Origin: an uncultured Paludibacter sp.
GTDB lineage: Bacteria > Bacteroidota > Bacteroidia > Bacteroidales > Paludibacteraceae
Direction of reading: 5' to 3'
NCBI GenBank assembly: GCA_937897985.1
Contig: CALCBD010000009.1
Coordinates: 1 to 64,000, forward strand
Length of the DNA: 64,000 nt
Part shown: positions 34,483 to 43,298 of the stretch, in pieces
Layout of the letters: the number at the start of each line of letters is the position of its first letter
Position numbering within the stretch: position 1 is the stretch's first letter
Program-made: the position numbers and the translations under genes
Notes under the pieces: model-generated
Databases searched by the model: none
Seen by the model: the letters and a program-made list of their open reading frames with translations, nothing else
What the model was told of the DNA's origin: nothing

Positions 34483-36900
34483 TTAAAATTTATAACTGTA
34501 GCTCACTGAAGGAATGATCGGGAAAATCGTAATTTTATTGAAACTTTTTTCGGTAATCACTTTGGATGATACCGGATCGTTGTATTTATGTGTTTTTACA
34601 AATAAATAAAAAGGATTCATTGCATTCGTTACATTGTAAATACTAAGGTTCCATGTCCTTACACCATGTTTAAGTTTTTTATGAAAATTTGCACCTGTAT
34701 CGACCCTGAAATAAGCAGGCAATTGGTAATTATTGCGTGCCGGAAAATATGGTAATCTGCTGTCGAACTCCGAAAAGCCTTTAAAACTCTGTAATCCGAG
34801 CGTTACATAATTTCCCGAACTGTATTTTATTGTCCCCGAAACATCAAACCTTTCGCTGAAATGCTGAGATAACACAAAACTTATATCGTGCCGGCGATCG
34901 TATTTTGCAGGAAAAGGATTCCCTCCGTTCAACATCTGACCAGGACGATCGAACTTACGTTCCGCTTTCGACAAGGTATAAGCCACCCATCCTGTCGTTT
35001 TTCCTACCGGTTTCTGAATCATAAATTCAATACCGCAGGCTGTACCATCGCCACTTACCACTTTATCTTCCCAGCCGGTTGAAGATTCAAAAAAGCTGGC
35101 TCCATCAGTATATTCAATCAGATTTTTCATGGTTTTATAATACAATTCCACCGAAAAATCATATTTGCTTTTCAGATTATAAAACAAGCCGGTTGAAAAC
35201 TGTTCCGAATCCATGGGTTTCACTTTTGCTGTGGCAGGCACCCACAAATCGTTGGGCAAACTGAAGTTGTTGTAAGCCAGCAGATGAATAAATTGCTTCA
35301 TGGATGCATAACCTGCCTTGAGCGACAAATTATCAGCCAGTAAAGCTCTCAGGCTCAATCGGGGCTGCAGGGATGGATAGAAAACATTGTCCACTTCAAA
35401 CCCTGCAAGATGCAAACCGGCATTCATTTTCAGAAAGGCATTAATGTTCCAGTTATCTTCAAAATATACCGAATACTCATTTGCATGTATTTTTCTGTTA
35501 TCAAATACCGAACGTGAATTAACCGATATACCTGTACTGTCAGCATCGAATTGATCAGCCACAACTCCCGGACTAAAAACGTGATTCGTGTATGCCATTC
35601 CGAATTTTATATCGTGATTTGTATCCGGTGTATAGTCAAAGTCAAGTTTCGCACTGTAATCGGAAATGCCTGAACTGTATTCCAACTGAAAATTCTTTTG
35701 TTCAGTTTGAAAAGGATCCGTAATGCTGGTGGTCAGTTCATTGCCCATCAGTGTATAAAAATTATAACCGGTATGTGTTAACGATGTGTTCAGAAAAAAT
35801 TTATTCGTCAATATCCTGTTCCATCGCGCTATTGCTACTGTATTTCCCCATTTCCAGTTAATATTAATCTTGTTACTTTCCGTAGTATTATTGTTATTGT
35901 AAGCCCAGGTATCCGTTAACTCCGAATCAATTTTGTCGTTTCCGTTATAAATGCTGAGAAACAGCTGGTCTCTATCACTAATTTTGTGCGAAATTTTCGC
36001 ATTAATGTCGTAAAAATAATATGCAGCCTTAATGCTTAAACCATCGGTAAAATGGATAAAATGAAGAACAGGTTTGGTAAGCAAATCGAAATAACTGCGA
36101 CGGGCGGAAATATTAAAGCTGGTTTTTTGACCAAACAGCGGGCCTTCTGCATTAAATTTTGATGTTATTAAACCGACAGAAACGTTTCCTTTGATTTTCC
36201 GGGTATTTCCATCATTCATTCGTATATCGGCCACCGATGACAACCGGCCGCCAAACCGCGCCGGAAAACCTCCTTTATAGAGCGTTACATTTTTTACAGC
36301 ATCAGTATTAAAAACCGAGAAGAAGCCGGCAATGTGATTTACGTTGTAAACAGGAACACCGTCGAGTAAAAACAAATTTTCATCCGGACCACCACCTCTT
36401 ACGTAAAAACCTGATGAACCTTCGGTACCCGACTGAACTCCCGGAAGCAATTGCATGGTTTTAACAATGTCTGATTCGCCAAAAAGCATGGGAACAGTTT
36501 TAATAAATTCGATGGGAACACTGACAGCACTCATTTGCGAACCTTTTACCCCTGATTCATTCCGGACAGCCGTCACTGTAATTTCCTTCAGCTCAACAGT
36601 TTCATTTAGCAAAACATTTATTGTTGTATCTTTTGACAGCTGAAACTTTGCATTAAAAGTACTGAAACCTGTGTACGAAAAATACAGATTTAATTCTCCC
36701 TGCGGGATAGTCAGTGAATAAAACCCAAAAGAATTGGAAACACAACCTTTTCCGGCAGACAAATCAAACACGGACGCACCAATCAGCGATTCTCCGGTTG
36801 ATGCCCTGATGATACCACTGACAGTGAAGTTTCGTGACCAGACCTGCTGACATACAATCAGCCACAGGAATGCCAAAATATATTTTTTTAAAAAATTCAT
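34483..36900 (-). CDS. TonB-dependent receptor (DUF4249-associated)
   Basis: This 805-residue outer-membrane receptor has a signal peptide (CQQVWS), a carboxypeptidase-regulatory-like domain at about 24-105 (FTVSGIIRASTGESLIGASV), a TonB-box-like stretch, and a plug at about 120-230. The plug shows DIVKTMQLLPGVQSG, GFYVRGGGPDENLFLLDGVP and KGGFPARFGGRLSSV. The barrel ends in an aromatic strand (PSVSYSYKF). It should import an iron complex, metal or other bulky ligand. The partner DUF4249 lipoprotein follows directly. No SusD or transporter neighbour defines the ligand. Confidence 0.93.
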   Translation of the reverse strand: MNFLKKYILAFLWLIVCQQVWSRNFTVSGIIRASTGESLIGASVFDLSAGKGCVSNSFGFYSLTIPQGELNLYFSYTGFSTFNAKFQLSKDTTINVLLNETVELKEITVTAVRNESGVKGSQMSAVSVPIEFIKTVPMLFGESDIVKTMQLLPGVQSGTEGSSGFYVRGGGPDENLFLLDGVPVYNVNHIAGFFSVFNTDAVKNVTLYKGGFPARFGGRLSSVADIRMNDGNTRKIKGNVSVGLITSKFNAEGPLFGQKTSFNISARRSYFDLLTKPVLHFIHFTDGLSIKAAYYFYDINAKISHKISDRDQLFLSIYNGNDKIDSELTDTWAYNNNNTTESNKININWKWGNTVAIARWNRILTNKFFLNTSLTHTGYNFYTLMGNELTTSITDPFQTEQKNFQLEYSSGISDYSAKLDFDYTPDTNHDIKFGMAYTNHVFSPGVVADQFDADSTGISVNSRSVFDNRKIHANEYSVYFEDNWNINAFLKMNAGLHLAGFEVDNVFYPSLQPRLSLRALLADNLSLKAGYASMKQFIHLLAYNNFSLPNDLWVPATAKVKPMDSEQFSTGLFYNLKSKYDFSVELYYKTMKNLIEYTDGASFFESSTGWEDKVVSGDGTACGIEFMIQKPVGKTTGWVAYTLSKAERKFDRPGQMLNGGNPFPAKYDRRHDISFVLSQHFSERFDVSGTIKYSSGNYVTLGLQSFKGFSEFDSRLPYFPARNNYQLPAYFRVDTGANFHKKLKHGVRTWNLSIYNVTNAMNPFYLFVKTHKYNDPVSSKVITEKSFNKITIFPIIPSVSYSYKF

Positions 36901-37093
36901 TCAAAAGACATTATAAAGAATGAAACACTATAATCCTGAATAACATGACATTAAATATGAAGACATGAATGCACAGGTTGCGTACTTATTTAATGATAAA
37001 CACATAAAGAAAAACATAAACTATGTTTTTTGAGTCTAAACTTCTTCAAGGTCTTTCAACGAAAAGAGTATTTTATCTGTTTTGTATAAACTT

Positions 37094-37140
37094 AAATAAA
37101 AAAACAGAGGACACAAATCCGCAAGCGAATAAATGTCCTC
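37094..37140 (-). terminator. intrinsic terminator of the tryptophanase-like gene
   Basis: GAGGACA (37107-37113) pairs with TGTCCTC (37134-37140). On the minus strand a long T-rich run follows the stem (the A-run at 37098-37104). Confidence 0.7.
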
Positions 37141-37164
37141 CAAAATTATTGATTTTTTATATAT

Positions 37165-38613
37165 TTACAAGCTTTCGCCAAAATCTTCTTTGAACTTTGC
37201 TACAAGTTGCTGAGGCCAGTCGGTGGTAGGTTCCAGTCCGCCCATAAAGAAACGAAGTACAGGTGGCTCGTAAACGAATTTAAGTCCTCCGATCAAATGA
37301 CGATTATCGTACAACCAGGTCAGACGATCTTCCACATATTTGATTTGCGACAATGTGAAAACCCGGCGTGGTACAGCCAGACGAAGCAATTCCATGTCGG
37401 CATAAGTTTCATTGCCGTATTCATCGCGCTGATTCGAAATCGATCCGCGTTCCATGCCACGTATTCCCGATATCAGGAATAGAGCAGCTGCCAGAGCACC
37501 GGCAGGATATTCGGTTTGAGGGATATGTGAACAAACCTGCATGGCATCGACATGGACACCTAAAACTCCGGCCGGCTTAATCACCGGAATACCTTTTTTG
37601 TCGAGCTCGCCAACGAGATACTTTATATATTCAGGACTTTGACTGATCATTGTTTCGTCGAGCGTTTCGTACAATCCCACAGCCATAGCCTCAATCTCGC
37701 GAATGGAAATTCCGCCATAAGTTGTAAAACCTTCGTAAAGTGGTACCAGCGCTTCCAGTTCTTTTATGATTTCGGGATTATCGGTACACATACCTCCACC
37801 ACGCGACGAGCTGATTTTACGTGCTGAAAAATAACACAAATCCGCCAGTGATGTGAAAGTATGTATTACTGTTTTCATGTCTGAGTTTTTGAATTCCTCT
37901 TCGCGTTGTAAAACAAGGTAAGCATTTTCACCCAACAAGCTGCAATCCAGAACAACCCTGATGCCGTATTTGTCGGCAATCGCCCTTACATCACGCATGT
38001 TCTGTACAGAGAAAGGCTGGCCTCCAATCAGGTTTGTGGATGCTTCCATACGAATAAACGGAATATTTTTAGGCCCGTGATTAACGATTACTTCTTCCAG
38101 TTTTTGAATATTCATATTCCCCTTAAACGGATGTGAAGAATTAACCACATAAGCTTCGGGGTACAACAATTCGGCGATCTGACCACCTTTATCGGTGATG
38201 TGTGCCATCGCTGTGGTAAAATGGTAGTTCATCGGCACCAGACTTCCCTTACGAACATAAGCGATTGAAATGATATTTTCGGCAGCACGGCCCTGATGAA
38301 CAGGCAACAAATATTTTTTACCCATCACTTCATTTACTGCTTTTTCAAGTTTCAGATAACTTTGTGAACCTGCATAGGCATCGTCAGCCTGCATCATAGC
38401 AGCCAACTGATTATCACTCATTGCGTTCGTACCCGAATCGGTCAGCATATCGAGAAAAACATCCTTTGTGCTCAGTCTGAATGTATTGAATCCACCTTCG
38501 TAAAGTGCTTCGAGACGACGTTCGATCGGAACTAAATTTAATTTCTGGACAATTCGTACCTTGTGCAGTTCCAGCGGCAAATTTTCGCCACTGTAAAATT
38601 TGATTTGTTGCAT
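37165..38613 (-). CDS. tryptophanase/tyrosine phenol-lyase-family beta-eliminating lyase
   Basis: This 482-residue PLP enzyme belongs to the aromatic amino acid lyase family. TDSGTNAMSD (about 58-67), HQGRAAE (about 106-112), the PLP-binding Asp in VVLDCSLL (about 223), and SARKISSSRGGG with the presumed Schiff-base Lys266 are all visible. The C-terminal MERGSISNQ region holds the carboxylate-binding Arg. It differs from classical TnaA: the residue before the PLP lysine is Arg rather than Lys, and the usual DAMVPMGG stretch is SSSRGGG. It should remove an aromatic or cysteine-type side chain to give pyruvate and ammonia; whether it makes indole or phenol cannot be told. It is monocistronic, with no linked permease. 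Confidence 0.88.
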   Translation of the reverse strand: MQQIKFYSGENLPLELHKVRIVQKLNLVPIERRLEALYEGGFNTFRLSTKDVFLDMLTDSGTNAMSDNQLAAMMQADDAYAGSQSYLKLEKAVNEVMGKKYLLPVHQGRAAENIISIAYVRKGSLVPMNYHFTTAMAHITDKGGQIAELLYPEAYVVNSSHPFKGNMNIQKLEEVIVNHGPKNIPFIRMEASTNLIGGQPFSVQNMRDVRAIADKYGIRVVLDCSLLGENAYLVLQREEEFKNSDMKTVIHTFTSLADLCYFSARKISSSRGGGMCTDNPEIIKELEALVPLYEGFTTYGGISIREIEAMAVGLYETLDETMISQSPEYIKYLVGELDKKGIPVIKPAGVLGVHVDAMQVCSHIPQTEYPAGALAAALFLISGIRGMERGSISNQRDEYGNETYADMELLRLAVPRRVFTLSQIKYVEDRLTWLYDNRHLIGGLKFVYEPPVLRFFMGGLEPTTDWPQQLVAKFKEDFGESL

Positions 38614-39050
38614 AATGATTTAAATAATAGATTTATGTGTGAGTAAAATATGATTAATAGCTTTAAATTAAGCGACTGTTAAGTCATTCTTTCCTGATTC
38701 AGTTTGCAAATAAGGGCAAAATTTCAAATCGAAATATAACGACAACAAAGATAACTAAATTTTCACAATTCCAGTATAAATTTTGATAATTTACAACTTA
38801 AAATCGCTTTTATTTATCAAAAAGTCACCATCTCCCGTTTTCCTGCATATCTTTAAAAAAATCATTTCAATGAGTAAACCGGGATTTATTTTACTTCAGC
38901 TTTTCAGGTCTGAAACAGGCGAATATCAACAGTAATTTTAAAAATGGCTGAAAACCAAAGATACCTGTTTGAAATTGCGTAGGGAAAAGCGGGGATTGAT
39001 ACAGCGGGAACACCCGATAAGGGATGAATCAGAGAAACATCATGCTGATC
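38614..39050. other. intergenic region upstream of the lyase gene
   Basis: About 440 bases without a gene. A TATCTTTG -7-like element on the minus strand lies at 38753-38746, without a clear -33 partner. No tnaC-like leader peptide was recognised. Confidence 0.4.
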
Positions 39051-39521
39051 CTATTTCTTCTTATTCAACGGAAGATTTGAATTTACATAATTTATAAAAG
39101 GGACAGGAAGCAATACTTTTGGAGTGGGAATTAAATGCAAAGGATCACTAAGATACTCAATATCAGGCAAAATATTTATCCGGGTAATAATCACCCGTGC
39201 AATTCCGGCACTGATAATTCCGAGACTTTGAGCTGCGCCATACGAAAGATCAATCATTCGGTTACGTACATGAGGTCCTCTGTCGGTAACCTTTACAATC
39301 ACTTCTTTGTTATTAACCGGATTTTTAACATGCAATAAGGTGCCGAAAGCATAGGATTTATGAGCACATGTTAAACTATCGTTGTGATAACGACCACCAT
39401 CCGACGTGCGGTGCCCCTGGGTACGTTTGCTGTAAAATGAAGCATATCCTGATTCCTGAGCAACAACATTGCCACTCATAATCAACATAATAACAACTAT
39501 CAGGTAGATACAGCTTTTCAT
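39051..39521 (-). CDS. rlpA: RlpA-like double-psi beta-barrel protein
   Basis: An exported protein of about 156 residues. The ATG at 39521 is chosen because the upstream frame only has a TTG. A signal peptide ends NVVAQ. The double-psi beta-barrel of RlpA fills about residues 22-110: GYASFYSKRTQGHRTSDGGR, FGTLLHVKNPVNNKEVIVKV, then DRGPHVRNRMIDLSYGAAQSLG. RlpA-family proteins bind or cleave septal peptidoglycan. There is no SPOR domain, unlike E. coli RlpA, and the C-terminal 40 residues are unusual and proline-rich. It is a single gene divergent from the DUF1599 gene. Confidence 0.87.
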   Translation of the reverse strand: MKSCIYLIVVIMLIMSGNVVAQESGYASFYSKRTQGHRTSDGGRYHNDSLTCAHKSYAFGTLLHVKNPVNNKEVIVKVTDRGPHVRNRMIDLSYGAAQSLGIISAGIARVIITRINILPDIEYLSDPLHLIPTPKVLLPVPFINYVNSNLPLNKKK

Positions 39522-39691
39522 TTTTACTTTTTTTCCGACGAACAAATATAGGATAATAATTTGAGAAGAGAAACTTTATTCAGGTTTTTTTAATATTTTG
39601 AAATGTTTTTCCATATTTAAAAACTCAGGCTCTGAACTTCAGAAACTGCACTGATTTTTGGTCATTTTTCTTTATCGGGCAAGCACATAAA

Positions 39692-39722
39692 TTGTTCATT
39701 TCAACAAAAAAACGTACCTTTG
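39692..39722 (+). promoter_or_regulatory. Bacteroidota-type promoter of the DUF1599-BT_3928-tpiA operon
   Basis: TTG at 39692-39694 and TACCTTTG at 39715-39722 are 20 bases apart, an excellent match. Transcription should start near 39729, about 20 bases before the ATG at 39748. Confidence 0.75.
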
Positions 39723-39747
39723 CAACTCCAAAAATCAAAGTACCAAT

Positions 39748-40296
39748 ATGAGTCGAACCGAACAACAATTTGATCAGGTCATCGCCATTTGTAAAGATAT
39801 TTTTACAAAAAAAATGAAAGACTACGGCGCTTCGTGGCGCATTCTTCGTCAACAATCCGTTACAGATCAGATTTATATCAAAGCAAATCGTATCCGAAGC
39901 ATTGAAATGAAAGGGATTTCGAAGGTTGACGAAGGAATTCGTTCAGAACTGATAGGTATTGTTAATTACGGTATCATCGGACTCGTTCAGATGGAGCTCG
40001 GGTTTTCGGACACCGACGATTTATCATTCGAAAAAGGCATGATGCTATATGACAAATATGCCAACGAAGCCAAGAAACTTATGATGAACAAAAATCACGA
40101 TTACGACGAAGCCTGGCGCAGCATGCGCATGGAGTCGTATACCGATTTGATTTTGCAGAAAATATACCGCACGAAACAGATTGAGGATAATAAAGGCGTA
40201 ACACTCGCTTCGGAAGGAATAGATGCAAATTATTTCGACATGATTAACTATGCCATTTTCGGATTGATTAAAATCGAAGAAACGGACAAAAATTAA
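39748..40296 (+). CDS. DUF1599-family protein
   Basis: This 182-residue soluble protein has the DUF1599 pattern repeated twice: KKMKDYGASWRILRQQSVTDQIYIKANRI in the first half and KNHDYDEAWRSMRMESYTDLILQKIYR in the second, indicating an internal duplication. The family resembles nucleotide pyrophosphohydrolase-type helical folds, but no activity is established. In Bacteroidota it is typically followed by the BT_3928 family protein and triosephosphate isomerase, as here. A short GGG-CCC hairpin with a T-run follows the gene at about 40305-40323. Confidence 0.9.
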   Translation: MSRTEQQFDQVIAICKDIFTKKMKDYGASWRILRQQSVTDQIYIKANRIRSIEMKGISKVDEGIRSELIGIVNYGIIGLVQMELGFSDTDDLSFEKGMMLYDKYANEAKKLMMNKNHDYDEAWRSMRMESYTDLILQKIYRTKQIEDNKGVTLASEGIDANYFDMINYAIFGLIKIEETDKN

Positions 40297-40419
40297 ATTT
40301 CAATCGGGTTATCCCGTTTTTTTCACAGGCCGGTGTTTAAGAAATCTGAAGAGGCCTGAATTTTATTATTTATACTCATTATGTGGATTTATAAAAAAAA
40401 GAGCAATAAACATTCGGAT

Positions 40420-41529
40420 ATGACCGGATTTAAAAGGCTAATGCCATTTTTCATACATTTTAGCCGGTTGGTATTGGGTTTGGTATTTGTATTTTCCGGA
40501 TTCGTCAAACTTATTGACCCACTTGGTTTTGTATATAAAATTGAAGATTATTTTACGGCTTTCGGCGGTTTGTTTTTACATCTTGATTTTTTATCTCTAT
40601 TTGCTGCAATTGCCCTTCCCGCATTCGAATTTCTGATCGGACTGAATCTGGTTTTCATGATTCAGCTTCGTCGCACGTCCGTTCTGGCATTATTATTCAT
40701 GGCTGTAATGACACCACTTACACTTTATATTGCTGTTTTCAATCCGGTATCCGATTGCGGCTGTTTTGGCGACGCTTTAGTTATCACCAACTGGCAAACA
40801 TTTTATAAGAATTTGGTTCTGATTACGTTGGCTTTATTTTTATTTTTCAATACCCGCAAACACAAACCTTTGTTAATAGCAAAATTTGAGTGGCTGATCA
40901 TCATCATTTTTGCCTGTACAGGAGTCGGTTTGTCACTCTATTGCTACAACCATTTGCCTCTGATTGATTTTATGCCTTATAAGACGGGTGTCAACATACC
41001 TGAAGCAATGATGGTTCCCGAAGGTGCACCAAAAGACGTTTATTCAACTACATTTATTTACAAAAAAAACGGTGTTGAAAAAGAGTTCACACTCGAAAAC
41101 TATCCGAAAAATGATTCGACCTGGGTATTTGTTGACCAGAAAACCAAGCTGGTATCGGTAGGATATAAAGCTCCTGTTCACGATTTTTCGATTGTTGATG
41201 CCAATTTTAATGACATTACCGAGGATGTGATTTTTTACCCCGGAACCACTTATTTACTTATTATGTATGATTTGAACAAGGCTTCGGTGGAGGGTGCTCA
41301 GCGGGCTGAAGCTCTTTATCAAAAATACAAACATTCCACTACAAAATTTTATGCTCTGACAGCATCGGGCGATGAGGATGTAATCAATTTCTGCACGAAG
41401 AACAAGGTTTCATACCCGTTTTGCAAAACCGATCCGATTACACTCAAAACCATTATCAGAGCTAATCCGGGTCTTGTAAAGATCAACAACGGAGTGATTA
41501 AAGCCAAATGGCACTGGAAAGACATCTGA
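40420..41529 (+). CDS. BT_3928-family membrane protein (DoxX-like N-terminus)
   Basis: A protein of about 369 residues from the ATG at 40420; an in-frame ATG at 40381 would add a basic tail before the first span. Four membrane spans of DoxX/MauE type (about 8-155) include LVLGLVFVFSGFVKLIDPLG and the cysteine pair DCGCFGD. A fifth span comes next, and then a periplasmic thioredoxin-like domain (KAPVHDFSIVDANFNDITED; VIFYPGTTYLLIMYDLNKAS) without the usual CxxC. Its role is probably redox or thiol related at the membrane. It lies between DUF1599 and tpiA, the standard Bacteroidota order. Confidence 0.9.
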   Translation: MTGFKRLMPFFIHFSRLVLGLVFVFSGFVKLIDPLGFVYKIEDYFTAFGGLFLHLDFLSLFAAIALPAFEFLIGLNLVFMIQLRRTSVLALLFMAVMTPLTLYIAVFNPVSDCGCFGDALVITNWQTFYKNLVLITLALFLFFNTRKHKPLLIAKFEWLIIIIFACTGVGLSLYCYNHLPLIDFMPYKTGVNIPEAMMVPEGAPKDVYSTTFIYKKNGVEKEFTLENYPKNDSTWVFVDQKTKLVSVGYKAPVHDFSIVDANFNDITEDVIFYPGTTYLLIMYDLNKASVEGAQRAEALYQKYKHSTTKFYALTASGDEDVINFCTKNKVSYPFCKTDPITLKTIIRANPGLVKINNGVIKAKWHWKDI

Positions 41530-41572
41530 GAATCAAAGAATTAATAATTGAAATAATTAATAATAAAGAAAA

Positions 41573-42328
41573 ATGAGAAAAAACATTGTTGCAGGAAACT
41601 GGAAAATGAACAAAACCCTTCAGGAGGGTTTAATGCTGGCTAACGAGCTAAACGATGCGTTAGTAAATACTCAACTGAATTGCGATGTAATCATCGGAAC
41701 TCCGTTTATTCATTTGGCAGGTGTTGCTGCTGCAGTCGACACTAAAAAAATTGCTGTTGCTGCTCAAAACTGTGCAAGCAAAGCTTCAGGAGCCTATACC
41801 GGCGAAGTCAGTGCTGCCATGGTAAAATCGACCGGTGCTGAATACGTTATTCTCGGGCATTCGGAACGTCGTGAATATTATAATGAAACAAGTGCCATCC
41901 TGAACGAAAAAGTGGCCCTCGCTTTAGCAAATAATCTGACTCCGATCTATTGCTGCGGTGAAGCTCTGGAAGTTCGAAATGCTAACAAACAAAACGAATT
42001 CGTAAAAAATCAGTTAGAAGAAACAGTATTCAATCTTTCTGCCGACGATTTTAAAAAAATCGTAATTGCCTACGAACCAATCTGGGCAATTGGTACCGGT
42101 GTGACAGCTTCAACCGGACAGGCACAGGAAATGCTTGCCTTTATCCGCTCAATCATCGCAGATAAATTCGGAAAAGAAATAGCCGAAGAAACTTCAATTC
42201 TTTATGGCGGAAGCTGTAATGCTAAAAATGCCGCTGAATTGTTTGCTCAGACTGATATTGATGGTGGTCTTATCGGTGGCGCTTCATTAAAAGTTGAGGA
42301 TTTCAAAGCAATCATTGATGCTTTTTGA
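41573..42328 (+). CDS. tpiA: triosephosphate isomerase
   Basis: This 251-residue TIM-barrel enzyme interconverts dihydroxyacetone phosphate and glyceraldehyde 3-phosphate in glycolysis. All key parts are seen: the N-terminal GNWKMN with catalytic Lys, the loop histidine in LGHSERREY, the catalytic Glu in AYEPIWAIGTG and the phosphate-binding LYGGSC and GLIGGASL. Its length is normal. It is the last gene of the promoter-driven operon with DUF1599 and BT_3928. The folE and SPOR-domain genes that often follow in relatives are absent; a MITE-like element and the Sua5-like gene follow instead. Confidence 0.97.
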   Translation: MRKNIVAGNWKMNKTLQEGLMLANELNDALVNTQLNCDVIIGTPFIHLAGVAAAVDTKKIAVAAQNCASKASGAYTGEVSAAMVKSTGAEYVILGHSERREYYNETSAILNEKVALALANNLTPIYCCGEALEVRNANKQNEFVKNQLEETVFNLSADDFKKIVIAYEPIWAIGTGVTASTGQAQEMLAFIRSIIADKFGKEIAEETSILYGGSCNAKNAAELFAQTDIDGGLIGGASLKVEDFKAIIDAF

Positions 42329-42398
42329 TGCATAGATGTTGATTTACTGAATTTTTAAATCAACATTTTAATCAACTTTTATAGTTAATAATACGAAG

Positions 42399-42563
42399 AA
42401 GAGGCTGTCTCAAAAGAGTTTTCAGAACACAAACAACACGGTATATTAAATTTCTGTACACTTCAGATTCAAATACTAATTTGAAATACAGAAATATACG
42501 CAATCTGCACATTTAGAGTAAAGTTGTTTTTAATTGTTCATTTCACTTCTGTGACAGTCTCTT
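42399..42563. mobile_element. 165-bp MITE-like element with terminal inverted repeats
   Basis: The ends AAGAGGCTGTCTCAAAAG (42399-42416) and CTTCTGTGACAGTCTCTT (42546-42563) are imperfect inverted repeats, 15 of 18 matching. The GAGGCTGTCTCAAAAG end is of the type seen on IS1182-like and related elements. Inside, ATTTCTGTA/TACAGAAAT and TTCAAAT/ATTTGAA form a second nested hairpin. There is no coding capacity. A clear target-site duplication was not identified. Confidence 0.65.
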
Positions 42564-42632
42564 TTTAAAATTTGTCAGTCAGTTTAATCCGGAATCCGGA
42601 AAAAATTCACAAAAACGCAATCGAGCTAAAAT

Positions 42633-43238
42633 ATGCTGGTTAAACTATACGAAGACAATCCAAATCCCGCTGAAGTTCGAAAAATTGTTGAAATTTTGCG
42701 AAAAGGGGGGATCATCATTCTTCCGACGGATACGGTTTACGCTTTCGGTTGTAATATTTTTAATTCGAACGGCGTAGAATTTATTGCCGGCATAAAAAAT
42801 CATGACCTCAGAAGGTCGAATCTTTCCTTCATCTGTCACGACTTAAGTGAAGTAAGTGAATATGCCAAAATGGACGACAAGGCATTTAAACTAATGAAAA
42901 AGAATCTGCCCGGTCCCTTCACTTTTATTCTGAATGGCAGCAGCAAACTCCCCAAATTATTTAAAAACAAGAAAACTGTAGGGATAAGAATGCCCAAAAA
43001 CAATATCGTACTTGATATTGTCCGTGAGCTTGGCAACCCGCTTATGACGAGTTCAATTTTTACCGATGAGGAAACCACCGAGTACATCACCGACCCTGAA
43101 CTTATTGAAGAAAAATACGGTTCACAGGTTGACCTGGTTATCGACGGAGGATATGGTGGAACGGAACATTCCACCATTATCGACTGCACAGCCGACGAAC
43201 CTGAAATAGTAAGAAAAGGAGCCGCAGAACCTGTTTAA
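42633..43238 (+). CDS. Sua5/YciO/YrdC-family L-threonylcarbamoyladenylate synthase
   Basis: This 201-residue protein carries the YrdC/Sua5 fold: IIILPTDTVYAFGCN at the N-terminus, NLSFICHDLSEVSEYA, PGPFTFILNG and a C-terminal STIIDCTADEPEIVRKGA. The family makes threonylcarbamoyl-AMP for t6A37 of tRNA; the short YciO-type form, which this resembles (ending right after the YrdC domain), may have a different role. There is no C-terminal Sua5 domain. The gene stands alone downstream of the MITE-like element, and its promoter was not identified. Confidence 0.88.
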   Translation: MLVKLYEDNPNPAEVRKIVEILRKGGIIILPTDTVYAFGCNIFNSNGVEFIAGIKNHDLRRSNLSFICHDLSEVSEYAKMDDKAFKLMKKNLPGPFTFILNGSSKLPKLFKNKKTVGIRMPKNNIVLDIVRELGNPLMTSSIFTDEETTEYITDPELIEEKYGSQVDLVIDGGYGGTEHSTIIDCTADEPEIVRKGAAEPV

Positions 43239-43298
43239 AAAACTTCGTTCTGCAGCTTGTATAGCTACATAATCATTTCTGAAAACGTTTATTTACGA

